Part shown: positions 6,763 to 8,310 of the stretch, piece after piece
Layout of the letters: every line of letters starts with the position of its first letter
Numbering within the stretch: position 1 is the first letter of the stretch
Assembly: GCA_023457295.1 (NCBI GenBank)
Contig: JAEWLZ010000203.1
Span: forward strand, 1 to 8,310
DNA from: Cyanobacteria bacterium OH_PDB_112
Lineage (GTDB): Bacteria; Cyanobacteriota; Vampirovibrionia; Gastranaerophilales; CAJFVJ01
Direction: 5' to 3'
Length of the DNA stretch: 8,310 bases
Notes under the pieces: model-generated
Told to the model about the DNA's origin: nothing
Databases searched by the model: none
The model's input: only the letters and a program-made list of their open reading frames with translations
Translations under genes and position numbers: made by a program

Positions 6763-6771
6763 ATTATAACA
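6763..6771 (-). promoter_or_regulatory. Extended -10 promoter of proC
   Basis: TGTTATAAT on the minus strand is a perfect extended -10 element. The -35 position reads AAAACA, a poor match, as expected where an extended -10 compensates. Transcription from about 6756 would give a ~20-base leader containing AAAGGAG. Confidence 0.7.
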
Positions 6772-6788
6772 CGGATGTTTTTGGCTGT

Positions 6789-6816
6789 TTTTGACTTTAT
6801 TAAACATCCGTTAAAT
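6789..6816. repeat. 28-bp direct repeat, copy 1
   Basis: It matches 6889-6916 at 27 of 28 positions; the single difference is T at 6801 versus G at 6901. The offset is exactly 100 bases. The shared core includes TTGACTTTAT and AAACATCCGTTAAAT. Confidence 0.9.
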
Positions 6817-6826
6817 TTGCTCCTGT

Positions 6827-6849
6827 AGAGTTTTTATTCTAAAAACTCT
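6827..6849. repeat. Stable hairpin inside the repeat cluster
   Basis: AGAGTTTTTA (6827-6836) pairs perfectly with TAAAAACTCT (6840-6849) around a three-base loop. Adding GT (6825-6826) and AC (6851-6852) with a one-base bulge extends the stem. Neither strand has a T-run after it, so it is not a normal terminator. Confidence 0.7.
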
Positions 6850-6888
6850 TACGTCGCCTCCGTCCAGTTCATAAAGCCAAACTTCACA

Positions 6889-6916
6889 TTTTGACTTTAT
6901 GAAACATCCGTTAAAT
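6889..6916. repeat. 28-bp direct repeat, copy 2
   Basis: This is the second copy of the repeat at 6789-6816. The G at 6901 completes a 9-bp inverted repeat with 6868-6876, which copy 1 does not have. The copy ends just before the T-tract of the flgL terminator. Confidence 0.9.
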
Positions 6917-6938
6917 AAAAAACGGGCAAAAATGCCCG
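6917..6938 (-). terminator. Rho-independent terminator of flgK-flgL
   Basis: On the minus strand CGGGCA (6938-6933) and TGCCCG (6928-6923) form a GC-rich six-bp stem with a TTTT loop, followed by six T residues (6922-6917). It lies about 35 bases after the flgL stop codon. Confidence 0.88.
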
Positions 6939-6973
6939 CAAAAAGAAAATAGTAAATGATATTGGTAAAATTT

Positions 6974-7939
6974 TTAAGAACTCAGAAAGTTCAACAATGA
7001 GTTCTGAACAACCTTTGATGCAGATTGCAAGGAAGCTTGCAGTGCATATTCCTGGTACTGAAGTTTAGATGCGACTTCTATCAAGTTAGCGTCTTCTATA
7101 TTTGCTCTCATCTCTTCAGAATTAACTTTTTGTTGTGAAAGCTGATCTTTAATTTTTTCAAGTATAGACAAATTTGTACCTACTTTTGTACGGTAATAAG
7201 TTACATTTGCTTGGTCTTCTTTAAGATCATCCAACTTTCCGCGAATCACATCATGATCAGGAGGAACCGCACGCAAAGCATTAAGCAATTCATTTATATT
7301 GCCTATAATACCGTAACTTACAGTTGTAACTGTCGGCATTGTAGTAATATAAAACTCTCCAAAAATATTATTTCCGTTTTCATTCAAAGTAATTGAAGTA
7401 TTATCATTTAATTGTGCGCTTATTTTATAACCCTGAGCATCTGTTGTCCCCTCATATCTGTAATCTGTCCCGGATATAGTATAAGCTGCGTTATTTACAC
7501 TCGCTCCCGAAAAAATATATTTTCCGTTATAATTTGTGTTTGCAATATTTACAATATGTTTCAAGGTTTCTTCAATTTCATCAGCAATAATACTTGCTTC
7601 ACCCTCACCATTAAGTTCATTTGCAGCTTGTGTTGTAAGAGCATAAACTCTTGTTAAATCTTTATAAACACTATCAAGATTTGATTCTGCCACATTTAAT
7701 TCGGAGGTGTTGATATCTATATTTTTTGAATAATTTGAAATTTTGCTCAAATCATTTTTTGCGCCAAAAAGAGCCGTAATCGCCATTGGATCGTCAGATA
7801 AAGTTGTTATTTTTTTCTGAGATGAATATTCAAGGTTCAAATCAACATATTTTTTTTGATTTCTCATAGTACTGTTGATTATCGCCTGATTCAAATATGA
7901 ATTTGTAATTCTTCCGAATGTTATCGTTTCAAAACTCAT
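6974..7939 (-). CDS. flgL: Flagellar hook-filament junction protein FlgL (HAP3)
   Basis: FlgL is exported by the flagellar type III apparatus and forms the second junction layer between hook and filament. The 321-aa length is normal for the family. The N-terminal flagellin-like helices include RITNSYLNQAI (10-20) and the KKITTLSDDP segment (42-51). NTNYNGKYIFSG (135-146) closes the N-terminal D1 part, a variable beta-rich domain covers about 150-210, and the C-terminal helix EDANLIEVASKLQYQEYALQ (282-301) runs to SLLNFL. No cleavable signal peptide is seen, as expected for this export route. The ATG at 7939 has AAGGG nine bases upstream. It follows flgK after 16 bases, so the two are almost certainly co-transcribed, and a terminator ends the unit. 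Presence of both junction proteins implies a motile or once motile organism. Confidence 0.95.
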   Translation of the reverse strand: MSFETITFGRITNSYLNQAIINSTMRNQKKYVDLNLEYSSQKKITTLSDDPMAITALFGAKNDLSKISNYSKNIDINTSELNVAESNLDSVYKDLTRVYALTTQAANELNGEGEASIIADEIEETLKHIVNIANTNYNGKYIFSGASVNNAAYTISGTDYRYEGTTDAQGYKISAQLNDNTSITLNENGNNIFGEFYITTMPTVTTVSYGIIGNINELLNALRAVPPDHDVIRGKLDDLKEDQANVTYYRTKVGTNLSILEKIKDQLSQQKVNSEEMRANIEDANLIEVASKLQYQEYALQASLQSASKVVQNSLLNFLSS

Positions 7940-7955
7940 TTTTTATTTCCCTTTA

Positions 7956-8310
7956 TTATCTGACCATATTTGTTATAACTTCCATCATCTGTGTGACGGT
8001 CGAAAATACTTTAGCCGCTGCTTGATAAGCTTTTTGGTATTTGAGCAAATCTACAAGCTCTTCATCCAAACTTACCCCATCTAATGACTGTTTTTTATCA
8101 TAAAGCTGATCTAAAGAATTCTGTTGCGTATCAAGACGAGCCTGCATCAAAGAAGAATCATTACCTACTTGAGACGCTATTGAATATAATTTGTCTTCTA
8201 CTGTTAAACCATCCAAGGTTGCTATTGCAAGCTGCCTCATCTTTAAGAATTCCAAAGCATTATTGTTATTACCTACTGCTTCAGGATTAGTTGCCACCGT
8301 AGGATTGGGC
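7956..8310 (-). CDS. flgK: Flagellar hook-associated protein FlgK (HAP1), C-terminal part
   Basis: FlgK forms the first junction layer above the hook. Only the C-terminal ~118 residues are inside the window; the frame is open to the right edge (PNPTVATNPEAVG upstream of the GTG at 8297, which is therefore an internal valine codon and not the start). The visible part has the family's NNNALEFLKMRQL helix, then the long coiled-coil helix, the conserved DGVSLDEELVDLLKYQKAYQAAAKVFSTV segment in shorter pieces (DEELVDLLKYQ, AYQAAAK), and the end MMEVITNMVR. This C-terminal helix forms the D0 core shared with flagellar rod and hook proteins. The stop at 7956 lies 16 bases before flgL, indicating an operon. 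Confidence 0.92.
   Translation of the reverse strand, partial: PNPTVATNPEAVGNNNNALEFLKMRQLAIATLDGLTVEDKLYSIASQVGNDSSLMQARLDTQQNSLDQLYDKKQSLDGVSLDEELVDLLKYQKAYQAAAKVFSTVTQMMEVITNMVR

Larger units (their letters stand above)
6771..6911. repeat. Structured repeat cluster upstream of proC (possible MITE-like element)
   Basis: The block begins with ACGGATGTTT (6771-6780) and ends with its perfect inverse AAACATCCGT (6902-6911), giving 141 bases bounded by 10-bp inverted ends. A further AAACATCCGT lies at 6802-6811. It contains two long direct repeats spaced exactly 100 bases, a tight hairpin at 6827-6849, and a second inverted repeat, TTCATAAAG (6868-6876) with CTTTATGAA (6895-6903). I see no target-site duplication. 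It may be a small non-autonomous mobile element, a REP-like repeat or a regulatory structure. Confidence 0.55.

Noticed and set aside
6789..6916. CRISPR-like direct repeats
   Set aside because: There are only two copies with a 72-base gap that itself contains hairpins. Repeat number and spacer length do not fit, and no cas gene is present.
8295..8297. GTG as the start of a separate 113-aa gene
   Set aside because: The frame stays open to the window edge and the protein is clearly the C-terminus of FlgK, so this GTG is an internal codon.

Overview
The window is a visibly AT-rich stretch of bacterial chromosome with mostly ordinary housekeeping genes, a flagellar operon end, two orphan genes and one structured intergenic element. 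The gene set (flgK-flgL, proC, a GT4-like glycosyltransferase, panD, cobO, proS), the strong AT bias and two lysine/asparagine-rich orphans with a short N-terminal Phe-Gly or Phe-Ser patch would fit a gut-type non-photosynthetic cyanobacterial relative (Vampirovibrionia/Gastranaerophilales, formerly Melainabacteria). This placement is inference from gene style; nothing here is a phylogenetic marker I could test.

Layout, left to right. 1-193 is non-coding and holds a possible leftward promoter. 194-940 (minus) is an orphan protein, divergent from a second orphan at 1112-1597 (plus). The second orphan converges on proS (1581-3311, minus) with a 17-base overlap of 3' ends. A perfect 10-bp terminator hairpin (3360-3388) separates proS from cobO (minus, stop at 3419), and the proS promoter appears to sit immediately after it. 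A long AT-rich region (3965-4378) lies between cobO and the divergent panD (4379-4729, plus). panD overlaps the 3' end of a glycosyltransferase (4719-5846, minus) by 11 bases. proC (5939-6736, minus) lies upstream of the glycosyltransferase. Between proC and flgL (6974-7939, minus) is about 237 bases holding the proC promoter, a compact repeat and hairpin cluster, and the flgL terminator. The 3' end of flgK (7956 to the right edge, minus) precedes flgL by 16 bases.

How the genes relate. flgK and flgL form one transcription unit encoding the two hook-filament junction proteins. proS (proline charging) and proC (proline synthesis) both concern proline but are separate units. cobO (cobalamin adenosylation) and panD (beta-alanine for pantothenate/CoA) share a divergent intergenic region and are cofactor genes. 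The glycosyltransferase has its own strong ribosome binding site and may be read from proC or from a weak promoter of its own.

I saw no defence system, CRISPR array, integrase, transposase, tRNA or rRNA. The least explained items are the repeat cluster at 6771-6911, the glycosyltransferase with an altered EX7E motif, and the two orphan proteins.
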